A stretch of 64,000 nucleotides of DNA, from the NCBI GenBank assembly GCA_951812805.1, contig CATOSZ010000003.1, forward strand, positions 2,342,099 to 2,406,098, read 5' to 3'. A program made the position numbers and the translations under genes. Within the stretch, counting starts at the first letter, position 1. Every line of letters starts with the position of its first letter. The stretch is from an uncultured Alphaproteobacteria bacterium. Lineage in GTDB: Bacteria; Pseudomonadota; Alphaproteobacteria; GCA-2731375. The notes under the pieces are model-generated. The model was given only the letters and a program-made list of their open reading frames with translations. It made no database searches and was not told where the DNA came from. Positions 54,931 through 63,778 of the stretch are shown in pieces.

Positions 54931-55959
54931 CCAGCAATTCTCATTTTGGCGATTTGCGTTGATTTTTTCCTATGCAAGGAGCCCGGTTTCTGATTCAAAG
55001 TGGCGATGAAGGTGCTCAAAGACCTGATATTGGAGTTGCGCTCGCTCTGCGGGTCCTTCCCGGACAAGTGGACGGGGAGCAACAGCCGCTATGACATGGC
55101 CGACTTCGGGCTTTCGGCCTTCTCGCTGTTCTTCATGCAGAGCCCCTCGTTCCTGTCCCATCAGCGCACGTTGGCGCGGGCGCACGGGCGCTCGAATTGT
55201 GAGAGCTTGTTCTCCATGTCGCGGATCCCGACGGACAACCAGATCCGGGCGATGCTGGACCCGGTGGTGCCGGACAGGCTCTATCCGCTCTTCTCGTCCC
55301 TGCTGGAACGTCTGGAGGCGGGCGGTGGGCTCGGCCCCTTCCGACGCCTGGACGGCCATCTCCTGGTCGCGCTCGACGGCACCGAATATTTCTGCTCGCG
55401 GAAGATCTCCTGCCCCAACTGCTCGCAGCGCAAGCGCAACGACGGGGCCGTGGAGTATCACCACAACATGGTCACGGCAGCGCTTGTCGCCCCGGGCCAC
55501 GCCCGGGCGATACCGCTGGCTCCGGAGTTCGTCGTTCCCCAGGATGGCGGGGAGAAGCAGGACTGCGAAAGCCGGGCGACGCGGCGCTGGCTGGTCGCGC
55601 ACGGGCCCGGCCTGGCCCGGCTGAAGCCGATCTATCTCGGCGACGATCTCTATTCCCGCCAGCCGATTTGCGAGGCCGTTCAAGCGGTTGGCGGCAACTT
55701 CCTGTTCGTCGCCAAGCCAGGCTCGCATCCGACGCTCCACGAATGGCTCGACGGCATCGAACTGCCGATCCACGAGGAACGGGTCAAGAAAGGCCGTGGC
55801 TTCCAGACCCATCGCTACCGTTGGCTCGCCGACGTTGTAGCGGGACAGAAATAATTAAGAATCATGTTCGGAAATATTTTTTCACGGTCGAAACCGTCTG
55901 GAAAATCGCCGTGATTTTGGGGGCATTCCGGCCTGGAAAATCGGCCACGATGCGTTGGT
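54931..55959 (+). mobile_element. Partial insertion sequence (unclassified DDE/ISNCY-like), cut by IS21 copy 2
   Basis: The element begins at ~54931, where legB similarity ends, with an AT-rich leader (CAATTCTCATTTTGGCGATT), and contains an incomplete transposase. The last ~105 bp before the IS21 left end (55855-55959) have no recognisable gene and may be a remnant of another element. No matching inverted repeat was found, so its right end is missing. Confidence 0.6.
55006..55854 (+). pseudogene. Transposase fragment (DDE type, C-terminus missing)
   Basis: 282 codons starting MKVLKDLILELRSLCGSFPD. SRYDMADFGLSAFSLFFMQSPSFLSHQR, the catalytic-type VALDGTEYFCSRKISCPNCS, KPIYLGDDLYSRQPICEA and FLFVAKPGSHPTLHEWL recall a transposase group annotated as ISNCY or IS4-like. 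The frame ends at VVAGQK after the RYRWLADV strand, whereas relatives I recall continue for ~100 more residues carrying the last catalytic glutamate. So it is truncated and probably inactive. Confidence 0.7.
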
Positions 55960-56066
55960 TGTGAATCGGCATGCAAAACTGACCCACTTTGGTGGGTTAT
56001 GAGCGGTAAGAATTGACCCACCTGGAACGCTAGCATCCGCACGGAACAGTGCGGAGGAAAGAGCAG

Positions 56067-57575
56067 GTGGTATTGATGGAAAGCGTATTGAAGATCCGAC
56101 GTTGGATATTACGGGAGGGTCGGAGTATCCGATCTGTATCTCGTCAGACTGGTTTGTCGCGGAACACGATTAAGAAGTATCTGAAGGACGGCGATCCACC
56201 GAGCTATCAGCGGCGCGTTTCACCCGTCCGGCGTAAGCTTAGCGATGGCTTCGCCAGCCGGCTTCGGGCGCTCTTTGAGCAGGACCTGGGGCGCCCGCGC
56301 CGTGAGCGCCGGACGGCCAAGAAGCTTTATGAGCAGCTTGTGTCGGAAGGCTATAGCGGATCCTACTCGACGGTTCAGAGGTTTGTCCGCGACCTGAAGC
56401 GTTCTGGCGCCGGATCGGGGGATGCGTTCATTCCGTTGCACTTTACGGCAGGTGACGCGCTCCAGTTTGACTGGAGCACGGAATACGCTGTCCTGGGCGG
56501 TGTCGAGCAGAAGGTAAAGGTTGCCCACTTCCGCCTATGTCATAGCCGCAAGCCCTTTGTTGTTGCCTATCCCAGCGAATCTCAGGAGATGGTGCTGGAC
56601 GCCTTTGCACGGGCGATGTCTTTCTATGGCGGCGTACCGCGCCGGGTGATCATCGACAACCCCAAGACGATGGTAACCTATGTTTCGCGCTCTAAGGACC
56701 GTGTGTTCCATCCGCGCTTTCTGGCGTTGATGAACCACTATGTGATGGAACCGGTTGCTTGCACACCCGCGGCGGGGTGGGAGAAGGGTCAGATTGAGAA
56801 CCAGGTTGGGTTCCTGCGGGGACAGCTGTTTGCGCCCAAGCCCGCCTTTGACGATCTGGATGCGCTGAACGGCTGGTTGCGTCTGCGCTGCGAGGAATTG
56901 GCGAATCGCGCCCACCCCGAACAATCGGATCGCAAGATCTCGGACGTGTTCGCAGACGAGTGCGCCGAACTGCGTCCCCTGGGCCGGGCTTTTGACGGCT
57001 ATGTTGAGAAGGCCGCTCGTGTCCGCTCTACCTGTCTGGTCCAATATGCCACCAATCGCTATAGCGTCCCCTCCCGGTTCGCCGGGGAGCTTGTCTCTCT
57101 GCGCGCCTATGCGGACCGGATCGTGGTTGTGTCAGGGCAGAATGTGATTGCCGAGCACAAGCGCCGCTTTACCCGCAACGCCAGCTATTTCGAGCCCTGG
57201 CATTACCTGCCCCTACTCGACCGCAAGCCCGGCGCGCTGAGAGATGGCGCGCCCTTTGTGGGTTGGCAATTGCCTGAGGCGATGCACCGGGTCAGGGCGC
57301 ATTACATGGCCGGCAAAGGCGGGGACCGGGAGTTTGTCGATCTGCTCCTGCTGGCCCAGGATCACGGGATCGAGGTGGTCGAGATAGCCTGTGAACTGGC
57401 CGTGGAGCAGAACACGCTGCGCCTTCCGGCCATCATCAATCTGATCAACCAACTGGTGGAGCCGGTCATCGCGCCATGGGGCGAGAGCCACGCCTATCCG
57501 CAACTGACCTTGCGGCCCGAAGCGGACTGCAAGCGCTATGAGACGCTGTGCGTTGCCGGGGAGGCCGTCGCATGA
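56067..57575 (+). CDS. istA: IS21-family transposase IstA, copy 2
   Basis: Identical in translation to copy 1 at 40747-42255, with the same GTG start, HTH and DDE core. Intact. Confidence 0.92.
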   Translation: MVLMESVLKIRRWILREGRSIRSVSRQTGLSRNTIKKYLKDGDPPSYQRRVSPVRRKLSDGFASRLRALFEQDLGRPRRERRTAKKLYEQLVSEGYSGSYSTVQRFVRDLKRSGAGSGDAFIPLHFTAGDALQFDWSTEYAVLGGVEQKVKVAHFRLCHSRKPFVVAYPSESQEMVLDAFARAMSFYGGVPRRVIIDNPKTMVTYVSRSKDRVFHPRFLALMNHYVMEPVACTPAAGWEKGQIENQVGFLRGQLFAPKPAFDDLDALNGWLRLRCEELANRAHPEQSDRKISDVFADECAELRPLGRAFDGYVEKAARVRSTCLVQYATNRYSVPSRFAGELVSLRAYADRIVVVSGQNVIAEHKRRFTRNASYFEPWHYLPLLDRKPGALRDGAPFVGWQLPEAMHRVRAHYMAGKGGDREFVDLLLLAQDHGIEVVEIACELAVEQNTLRLPAIINLINQLVEPVIAPWGESHAYPQLTLRPEADCKRYETLCVAGEAVA

Positions 57576-58303
57576 AAGCTTTGATAGACCAACTGATCGC
57601 CCTGAGGCTGTATGGAATGGCGGCTTGCGCCGAAGCTTTGCTGGCCGCGCGCAAGCCGCCAAGTCTGACCACTGCGATAAAGCAACTGATCGACGCCGAG
57701 ACTGTAGAGCGCCGGGTGCGCTCTATCCAGCACCAAATGCGGGCCTCGAAGTTCCCCCACCATAAGGACTTCGCCACTTTCGATTACGGCCTAGCCGCCG
57801 TCACCCAAGCGCAAATCGACCCCTTCTGCTCAGGGCAGTTCACCCAGGAGGCCCACAACCTCATTCTGGTGGGCGGAACCGGTACGGGCAAAACCCACAT
57901 CGCCATTGCTCTGGGGACGCTGTTGATCAATCAGGGAAAGAAGGTCCGTTTCTTCAACGCCGTCGATCTGATCAATGCGCTGATCAAGGAACAGGCCGAA
58001 GGCAACGCCGGCAAGATCATCCGGCAACTGACGGCCATGGATTGCGTCATCATCGACGAACTGGGCTATATCCCATTCCCCAAATCCGGCGGTGCGCTCT
58101 TGTTCCACCTGATCAGCAAACTCTATGAGAAGACCAGCGTCATCATCACCACCAATCTGGAGTTCGGGGAATGGGTCTCCGTCTTCGGAGATGCAAAAAT
58201 GACAACCGCGTTGCTGGATCGTGTAACGCATCACTGCGCAATCATCGAAACAGGCAACATGTCTTACCGCTTCGCACAAAGCAAACAGCGACGACAAAAG
58301 TAG
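57572..58303 (+). CDS. istB: IS21-family helper ATPase IstB, copy 2
   Basis: Identical in translation to copy 1 at 42252-42983; Walker [10 protein letters not shown] and Walker [10 protein letters not shown] intact. ATG overlaps the istA stop. Confidence 0.93.
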   Translation: MKALIDQLIALRLYGMAACAEALLAARKPPSLTTAIKQLIDAETVERRVRSIQHQMRASKFPHHKDFATFDYGLAAVTQAQIDPFCSGQFTQEAHNLILVGGTGTGKTHIAIALGTLLINQGKKVRFFNAVDLINALIKEQAEGNAGKIIRQLTAMDCVIIDELGYIPFPKSGGALLFHLISKLYEKTSVIITTNLEFGEWVSVFGDAKMTTALLDRVTHHCAIIETGNMSYRFAQSKQRRQK

Positions 58304-58318
58304 CCGCCCTGTAAGCAA

Positions 58319-58363
58319 AGCCCCAGGCTGATCCGCTATATGGAGCCAATCAGCCTGGGGGCT
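58319..58363 (+). terminator. Hairpin after istB, copy 2
   Basis: Same stem as at 42999-43043 in copy 1. Confidence 0.6.
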
Positions 58364-58935
58364 TTCATCGCAAAGGCGGGCAAATCAAAACGGGTCCTGT
58401 ACAGATTGTTCTGCAAAAGGGGTTTCGTAGCTGGGGCACAAGTCCGGGCCGATGGGGTGGATGAGCTGCCTCCGGCTGGTCCGGGCTCTCGCGATCGAAA
58501 TCCATGAGGACTGGCTGGATGCCAACCGCTAGCTCAACATGATCCATCTCAAGGAGAGCAAAAGCGAACGCATCCAGAAAGCCGCCTGACGGCGGCTCGG
58601 CATGCCTGGCGCTCCGAGCAATCGAAATCTCCGCGCCAGGCATGCCGGTGGCCCTCATCGGCAGCCATGACAAACTTGCAGAACAGTCTGGACACTACTT
58701 CAAAAGCTCATTGCCACTTCAAGAACCCCACCTGATCCCCACGTTCCGCCGCCGGCCCGGTTGTCCCGGTGGGCCCACAGGCCCCTCCCACGCGGCTTCG
58801 CTCCGCGTAACGCAAAGCGCTACACGAAGCCGCGCGGGGCCCTCCCGTGGACTACCGGGACAACCTCCGTCGAAGCAAGGGGGGGGGGTCAATTTTGCAC
58901 GCCGATAGGGGGTCAGAATTAAATGCTGATTGACA
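58364..58935. other. Non-coding 3' segment of the IS21 element, copy 2
   Basis: Counterpart of 43044-43614. It has the same 14-bp inverted repeat and terminal repeats, with one extra G. No gene supported. Confidence 0.7.
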
Positions 58936-59405
58936 CCCGGATCGAGGATCGGCTGAAGGACGTGCAGGATGGCTTGCTGAACCAGACGATCCAGCACCGT
59001 CGGGATGCCCAATTGCCGCATCCCGCCTCCCGGCTTGGGGATCGAGACCCCCTTCACCGGTTGGGGCCGATAGTCGCCTCGCGACAACGCCGCCACCAGC
59101 GCGTCCTTGTGATCGACGAGCCAGAGCCGCAGGTCTTGGATGGTCATCCCATCCACGCCCGCCGACCCCTTGTTCGCCTTCACCCGCTTGTAGGCTTGGT
59201 TCAGGTTGGCGGAACTCACCACCCGTTCCATCAGGTCTTGCGTCAAGGCTCGTTGCCGGTCCAACGCCGTGCGCACTTGTGGCACCTCGCAGGCTCCAGT
59301 TCCGGTTCCGCCGTCACCAGGGGCCTCGGGGCGCAGCGCCTTCATCAGGGCCTCGTCGAAAAGGTCCAATTGATAGCCACCGCCTTGCTGCCGCTCCATG
59401 CTCAT
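58936..59405 (-). pseudogene. Group II intron reverse transcriptase/maturase, N-terminal ~156 codons
   Basis: It encodes RT0-RT2 of an LtrA-like protein: LMERVVSSANLNQAYKRVKANKGSAGVDGM, ALVAALSRGDYRPQPVKGVSIPKPGGGMRQLGIPTVLDRLVQQAI, LHVLQPILDP. The YADD active site, maturase X and endonuclease parts are missing because IS21 copy 2 begins after ILDPG. The ATG at 59405 or 59399 follows GGAGCAGTCTGG. It cannot support splicing alone. Confidence 0.88.
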
Positions 59406-59816
59406 CGAGTTGGTCCAGACTGCTCCTTGCTATTCGGATTCGGCCCTTCGGCGCCTCGCGGCCCCTACTATGGCCTCGGCTGACTTCTCCACCGCCGTCG
59501 CTCCCCGTCGCCGGGTCGCTACTCGGTTCCCCCGAGAGCGCTGGAGATCTCCCTGGGTAAAACCTTGATCTTTCCGCCGGTCGCGGCCGGATTTACCAAT
59601 GCGATGTCCGAACGACTATCGGGCATCGCCATCCATTGCTGGCTTACCCCATCGCACCGGCCTGATATCCGGTTTCTGTTCGTCCGCTCCGGATTTTGCC
59701 TCCGGCTTCCTCCCCACCCCACCTCGCGGCGACGCAGTTGCCTTCAGCTAACGGTTCCGGTCGTTACGGCCCGTAGAGAACTTCCATCTCCTAGATCAAC
59801 GCCATGCCAGGCACAC
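58936..59816 (-). mobile_element. Group II intron, 5' part (RNA domains plus start of the intron-encoded protein)
   Basis: Read on the minus strand, the intron begins GTGTGCCTGGCATGGCG at 59816, fitting the GUGYG 5' consensus. It continues with a structured GC-rich region (AAGTTCTCTACGGGCCGTAAC, GTTAGCTGAAGGC) and reaches the reverse-transcriptase start at 59405. IS21 copy 2 replaces everything beyond 58936, so most of the protein, domains V and VI and the 3' exon are absent. The 5' exon ends in a terminator hairpin, a target type favoured by class C introns. Confidence 0.78.
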
Positions 59817-59823
59817 AAGCAAA

Positions 59824-59843
59824 GGCTCCGCCGAAGCGGAGCC
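59824..59843 (-). terminator. Rho-independent-type hairpin serving as 5' exon of the group II intron
   Basis: Perfect 8-bp stem GGCTCCGC-TTCG-GCGGAGCC (minus strand) followed by TTTGCTT and then the intron's GTGTG. It lies 24 nt after the stop of the minus-strand small gene at 59868 and probably terminates that unit. Confidence 0.7.
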
Positions 59844-59867
59844 CATCTAACGCGATTCAAATGGGCA

Positions 59868-60047
59868 TCAGCTCGCGAGGTGGGCATCCTCCTCGCGTAC
59901 GGCGTTGTTTTCCATGCGCGTGAACGCGTCGTTGATAGCGCGACGATTCACATCTGCATCTTGCTTGGAAATCTGCCGGCGGCCACTATACACCCGATTG
60001 CTGATGTATCCATCAGCCGTCAAGCGGTCAGTCTTCTGGGCCAACAT
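59868..60047 (-). CDS. Hypothetical protein (59 aa)
   Basis: A small polar protein, MLAQKTDRLTADGYISNRVYSG..., ending AFTRMENNAVREEDAHLAS; no family recognised. The ATG at 60047 has a strong AAAGGAG 7 nt upstream, which supports expression. It is 60 nt downstream of the 164-aa hypothetical gene and precedes the terminator hairpin. Composition is less GC-rich than the chromosome. Confidence 0.5.
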   Translation of the reverse strand: MLAQKTDRLTADGYISNRVYSGRRQISKQDADVNRRAINDAFTRMENNAVREEDAHLAS

Positions 60048-60107
60048 CGTATGGCTCCTTTTCTCCGATCGGGCATCATCAGCACGAATCAAGGCCAGCG
60101 TCAATCC

Positions 60108-60602
60108 CTATTTGTACATTCGCCAGTACGGCCGACCTGCCCTGTCCATGCCCGTGTCAACGCGGGTATACCCAAAGCGCACAAATGCTTCACCAACTAT
60201 ATGGTGCTTCTTGAGGGCCTTTTCAGGCATCCCTCCATTTTTTGCCACGCGATAGATTGATACCGGGTTAACGTCTTGAACTAAAACACCAATGCACAAC
60301 TCCACTGCTGGCATGATCGCCGCCCTAACACTTTCTGGAAGATATGGCGTCGCCATATCTCTATCCATAGTTATGAATGGGAGCTCACTGTCATCCATCC
60401 ACTCCACATGCATTTCGAATATGAATTCCCAGCAACCTTCCTCGACATCATCAGCTTGAAACAGATGACAACGATATGCAACCCGGCAAGTGGTTTGGGC
60501 ACAGGCGGCAACAGGAATGACTACTGACCTCTGACCCGGTTCCCAGCCATGGATTACTAATGGATCAAAAAACTGCAAATCCAGGATGGGAACCAGGTTC
60601 AT
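60108..60602 (-). CDS. Hypothetical protein (164 aa), accessory-region gene
   Basis: Not recognised. A probably cytosolic protein with an acidic central part (ADDVEEGCWEFIFEMHVEWMDDSELPF) and a basic C-terminus (MDRAGRPYWRMYK). The size, acidity and placement in low-GC foreign DNA recall immunity proteins of contact-dependent toxins, but no toxin gene is seen beside it, so this is only a possibility. ATG at 60602; it lies between the 62-codon remnant and the 59-aa gene on the same strand. Confidence 0.5.
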   Translation of the reverse strand: MNLVPILDLQFFDPLVIHGWEPGQRSVVIPVAACAQTTCRVAYRCHLFQADDVEEGCWEFIFEMHVEWMDDSELPFITMDRDMATPYLPESVRAAIMPAVELCIGVLVQDVNPVSIYRVAKNGGMPEKALKKHHIVGEAFVRFGYTRVDTGMDRAGRPYWRMYK

Positions 60603-60966
60603 TTCTCAATGTCACACTTCCAAGACAATCTTGAGCGGCGCCGGCTCGTTCACCACGGCAACAACCCACTCAATATCACAAAGGGTGGAGATAGTCAGAG
60701 CCTGTCGCCGATTCGACGGCTCTGACACGCCGTCCCCTGCACCCCTAAAAAAGCCCAGAAAATTGGGATTTGAGAGAGTGTTGTATAAATCATGGGCCAC
60801 GCACCACTTGAGCCGGAATTTGACGAACGGCCTAAAGAAACGTCACATTCCTATTATACAATACACGCGGCGGCACGGACCATCATCCAGAAGGCAAACT
60901 GACCGTCGTGGATGCCGCAGGCAGCCGCCAGCGTCCTGGTGTCGTGCTCCACCCCACCACCACCCC
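60603..60966. other. AT-richer stretch with a 62-codon open frame, no firm gene
   Basis: Between the 164-aa hypothetical gene and the cyclase. A minus-strand frame at 60612-60800 (MAHDLYNTLSNPNFLGFF... to LKIVLEV) ends 10 nt before the next start and may be the end of a lost upstream gene. A TATAAT at about 60867 on the minus strand is a possible -10 box. Otherwise nothing recognised. Confidence 0.45.
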
Positions 60967-62766
60967 TCAAAGCGCAAACACCTCCACCCCACCCGCACGC
61001 CCCGGCAACGTCCGGACGCCCACCGCCCGTGCGTCCACCCCGGGGCCCGCCGCGTCGATCGTCGCCGCGCTCGCGTGGATCGCCACTTCGTATGGCTCGC
61101 CGTCCTTGCCCAGGCTCTCGATGCGGTTGGCGGTGTTCACCACGTCGCCGACGATGGTGTAGTTGATCCGGCCGGGGGCGCCGATGTTGCCGACCACGAC
61201 CGGGCCGCCGTGCAGACCGATGCGGACGCGGATTTCGGCCCGACCCGCGGTGCGGCGCCGCGCGTTGTCGGCCTCGATCGCCCGCCGGATCGCCAGGGCA
61301 GCCCGGCAGGCCCGCGCCGCGTGGTCGGCCATCGCCTCCGGTGCGCCCCAGAAGGCCATGACCGAATCGCCGATGAACTTGTCGATGGTCCCGCCCTCGG
61401 CCTCGATCGCCGTCGCCAGGAGGGCGAAATGCTCGTTCAGGAAGGCGGCCGTCTCCTCGGCGCTCAGCCGTTCCGAGAGCGCGGTGAAGCCGGCGATGTC
61501 GGTGAACATCACCGTCAGCTCGCGCGCTTCGGAGGCGAGGCCGACATCGTCGCCCTGGCCGACCAGGCGGTGCACCAGGTGGCGCGGGACGTAGGTCTCG
61601 AACCAGCGCAGGCCGCGGACCATAGCGTTGAAGGCCTCGTCGGCGCTGGAGATCTCCTTGAAGCGGCTACCGGGCAGGACCGGCACCTCGGCGAGCGTGA
61701 AGGCGCGTACCTGCTCCGCCGCCCGGGCGAGGCGCCCGAGCGGTCGGTTCAGGCCGCGGGCGAAGAGCCAGGCGACCACGAGCGCGGCGAGCAGCACCAG
61801 GGCGCCGGCCAGTCCCGCCCAGCGCAGGCGTCCCACCTCGTCGGTGAGGGCGGCGGCCGGCAGGTGCACGCCGACCAGCCAGGGCGTTTCGCCGTACCGG
61901 GTCGTCCGCTCGGTCAGCAGGGCGATCTCCCGTCCCGCGTGGGCGAGGAGGCGGATCCCCGTATCGCGCTCGAACCGGTCGGCAGGCACGCGGCGGGCGG
62001 CGGCCAACATCGCCGCCAGCCGGGCGTCGCCGAGGTCGGCGACCGTCGGCAGGGGTCGCTCGGGGCCGAGGCCGGGCAGGGCGCGCACCAGGCGGGGGTG
62101 GGCCAGCACCTTGTCGTCGCCGTAGACCACGAAGGCGCCGCCGCCCAAGGCCTCGGCCGTTTGGCGCAGCGCCGCCGACAGGGTGTCGACGCGGACCGTG
62201 GCTGCCAGCAGACCCAAATAGACGCCCTCGCGCCGGATCGGATAGCGCAGGTTCAACAGGCTGGTCTCCAGGCTGTCCGGCCGGTACAGCTCCCCCCACT
62301 CGAGGCCCAGCCGCTCGCGGCCGGCCTCGCGCGCGCCGACGATCAGCGGCTGGTCGGCGATGGAAAGCCGTTGGAGGTCGATGCCGTCCTCGCGGCGGAG
62401 CGCGAAGAGCATCGAATCGTCCGTGCGGACGAACACCAGGGCGCGGACCTGCGGCGTCGCGGCGAGGGCGCCCGAGAGATGGCGCCCGAGGACCGCGTCG
62501 TCCGCCGCATCCAGAGCGCCGCCCTCGATCTGCCGCGCGAGGTGGATCAGCTGGTGTTCCGCCGGTTCGAGATAGTCGGCGATGCGGGCAACGACGACCG
62601 CCAGGGTCGCCTCGCCCTTGTCCTGCAGCAGGGTGATGGTGTTCTGCCGGGCTGCCCACAGGCCGAGGGCGAGGACCGTGGCCACCGCCAGCAACACCAG
62701 GCCGCCGAAACCGATCAGCAGGCCGTGGGACAGGCGGATCTGGAACCGCGCCTTGCTGTCCGCCAT
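60967..62766 (-). CDS. Membrane sensor adenylate/guanylate cyclase (class III)
   Basis: A 599-aa signalling enzyme. TM1 at ~13-35 (LLIGFGGLVLLAVATVLALGLWAA) and a large periplasmic dCache-like sensor domain (~40-300; YPIRREGVYLGLLAATV) come first. TM2 at ~315-335 (LAGALVLLAALVVAWLFARG) and a HAMP-like segment follow. The C-terminal cyclase homology domain carries metal aspartates in MFTDIAGFTALSERLS and FIGDSVMAFWGAPE, plus GLHGGPVVVGNIG and VGDVVNTANRIE. It likely makes cAMP in response to an external ligand. ATG at 62766. Confidence 0.9.
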   Translation of the reverse strand: MADSKARFQIRLSHGLLIGFGGLVLLAVATVLALGLWAARQNTITLLQDKGEATLAVVVARIADYLEPAEHQLIHLARQIEGGALDAADDAVLGRHLSGALAATPQVRALVFVRTDDSMLFALRREDGIDLQRLSIADQPLIVGAREAGRERLGLEWGELYRPDSLETSLLNLRYPIRREGVYLGLLAATVRVDTLSAALRQTAEALGGGAFVVYGDDKVLAHPRLVRALPGLGPERPLPTVADLGDARLAAMLAAARRVPADRFERDTGIRLLAHAGREIALLTERTTRYGETPWLVGVHLPAAALTDEVGRLRWAGLAGALVLLAALVVAWLFARGLNRPLGRLARAAEQVRAFTLAEVPVLPGSRFKEISSADEAFNAMVRGLRWFETYVPRHLVHRLVGQGDDVGLASEARELTVMFTDIAGFTALSERLSAEETAAFLNEHFALLATAIEAEGGTIDKFIGDSVMAFWGAPEAMADHAARACRAALAIRRAIEADNARRRTAGRAEIRVRIGLHGGPVVVGNIGAPGRINYTIVGDVVNTANRIESLGKDGEPYEVAIHASAATIDAAGPGVDARAVGVRTLPGRAGGVEVFAL

Positions 62767-62827
62767 GCTTTTGCCCCCAACTCTCCCCGGGGACATCCTG
62801 GCCGACTCGGGCGCCCGGTGGAAGGCG

Positions 62828-63301
62828 TCAGGCGGCGGCCCGTTCGATCCGGCACTGGAAACAGTTGTTGCGGGCGGAGCGGACATGCACGAAGGCGATG
62901 TCCGGCATCGCCAGCAGGTCCGCCGCGCGGGCGGGAATATCCGCCGTGGCGACGATGCCGCCGGTGCCGTAAACGATCCGCTCGTCCGCCGAATAGCCGC
63001 GCACGATGTATTCGGGGCTGTCCAGCATCGCCGGGATCTCGGGCGACGGCTCGGCCCGCGAACAGGCCTCGGCATGCAGGAAGATCGGACCCGTCTCCGC
63101 ATAGGGCTGCAACGTCGTGAAGGGGCGCCAGGCCAGCACCAGGAAGGCCGATCCCTCGGCAATTCCCTCCAGGCAATGACGGCAGGGCGTGCCGTCACCC
63201 TCGGAGATGCGCCGTTCCGGCGAGTGGCCGTAGGCGTCAGGCGCGCCGGCGCGCAGCTGCGCGACCGCGTCGCCGGGCAAGGCTTCGAACTGGATGGTCA
63301 T
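62828..63301 (-). CDS. DUF1203 domain protein (157 aa)
   Basis: A 157-aa cytosolic protein of the DUF1203 family, recognised by the pattern CRHCLEGIAEGSAFLVLAWRPF, GPIFLHAEAC, YIVRGYSADERIVYGTGGIV and VRSARNNCFQCRIERA; several conserved cysteines (CRHC, FQC) could bind metal. Function unknown. ATG at 63301. It ends 61 nt before the cyclase start on the same strand and is divergent from hisE. Confidence 0.75.
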   Translation of the reverse strand: MTIQFEALPGDAVAQLRAGAPDAYGHSPERRISEGDGTPCRHCLEGIAEGSAFLVLAWRPFTTLQPYAETGPIFLHAEACSRAEPSPEIPAMLDSPEYIVRGYSADERIVYGTGGIVATADIPARAADLLAMPDIAFVHVRSARNNCFQCRIERAAA

Positions 63302-63451
63302 CGGATCGCTCCCGCTGTTGGAGCGCCGATCCTGGCCGGCGCCGGGCGGCCCCGCCATCCGTATCTTGTCCCCACGGTCGCACAAAATATTTGACCCGGG
63401 CGCGGCCGGCGCCCGATATGGGTTCGAACCGGACGCACGTGGAGAGAGACC

Positions 63452-63763
63452 GTGACCCAATCGACCGCTGAGAGCGCCCTCGTCCTCGATCGCCTGGCGG
63501 CGGTGATCGAGACACGCCGGGGCGCCAACCCCAAGGATTCCCGGACCGCGCGGCTGTTCGACCGCGGCCTCGGCAAGATCTGCCAGAAGGTCGGGGAGGA
63601 GGCGACGGAATGCGTGGTCGCCGCGCTTTCCGAATCGGACGAGCGCGTGGTTTCCGAAAGCGCCGACCTGATCTACCACCTGCTGGTCATGCTGAAGGCG
63701 CGCGACATCGAGCCCGACGCGGTGTGGACCGAGCTCGCCGCGCGCGCGGGCGAAGGCAAGTAG
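63452..63763 (+). CDS. hisE: Phosphoribosyl-ATP pyrophosphohydrolase
   Basis: A 103-aa MazG-fold enzyme cleaving PR-ATP to PR-AMP in histidine synthesis. Motifs: YHLLVMLKARDI and QKVGEEATECVVAAL, the metal-binding EExxE helix, and SESADLIYH. GTG start at 63452 with GGAGAGAG just upstream. A HIT gene follows by 16 nt, the usual alphaproteobacterial order at the end of the his cluster. Confidence 0.94.
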   Translation: MTQSTAESALVLDRLAAVIETRRGANPKDSRTARLFDRGLGKICQKVGEEATECVVAALSESDERVVSESADLIYHLLVMLKARDIEPDAVWTELAARAGEGK

Positions 63764-63778
63764 GAGCGGGATGCGGCG

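Larger units (their letters stand above)
55960..58935 (+). mobile_element. IS21-family insertion sequence, copy 2
   Basis: A 2976-bp copy of the element at 40640-43614, same orientation, offset 15,320. The only difference noticed is ten rather than nine G in the run near 58879-58888. Left flank GCGTTGGT (remnant DNA), right flank CCCGGATC (group II intron); no target duplication. Confidence 0.92.

Noticed and set aside
40640..58935. Reading the two IS21 copies and the DNA between them as a composite transposon
   Set aside because: No target duplication surrounds the outer ends and the flanks are unrelated broken genes; IS21-type composites with housekeeping cargo are not supported by sequence alone.
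60586..63120. An 844-codon plus-strand frame
   Set aside because: Shadow of the membrane cyclase and DUF1203 genes; no domain content.
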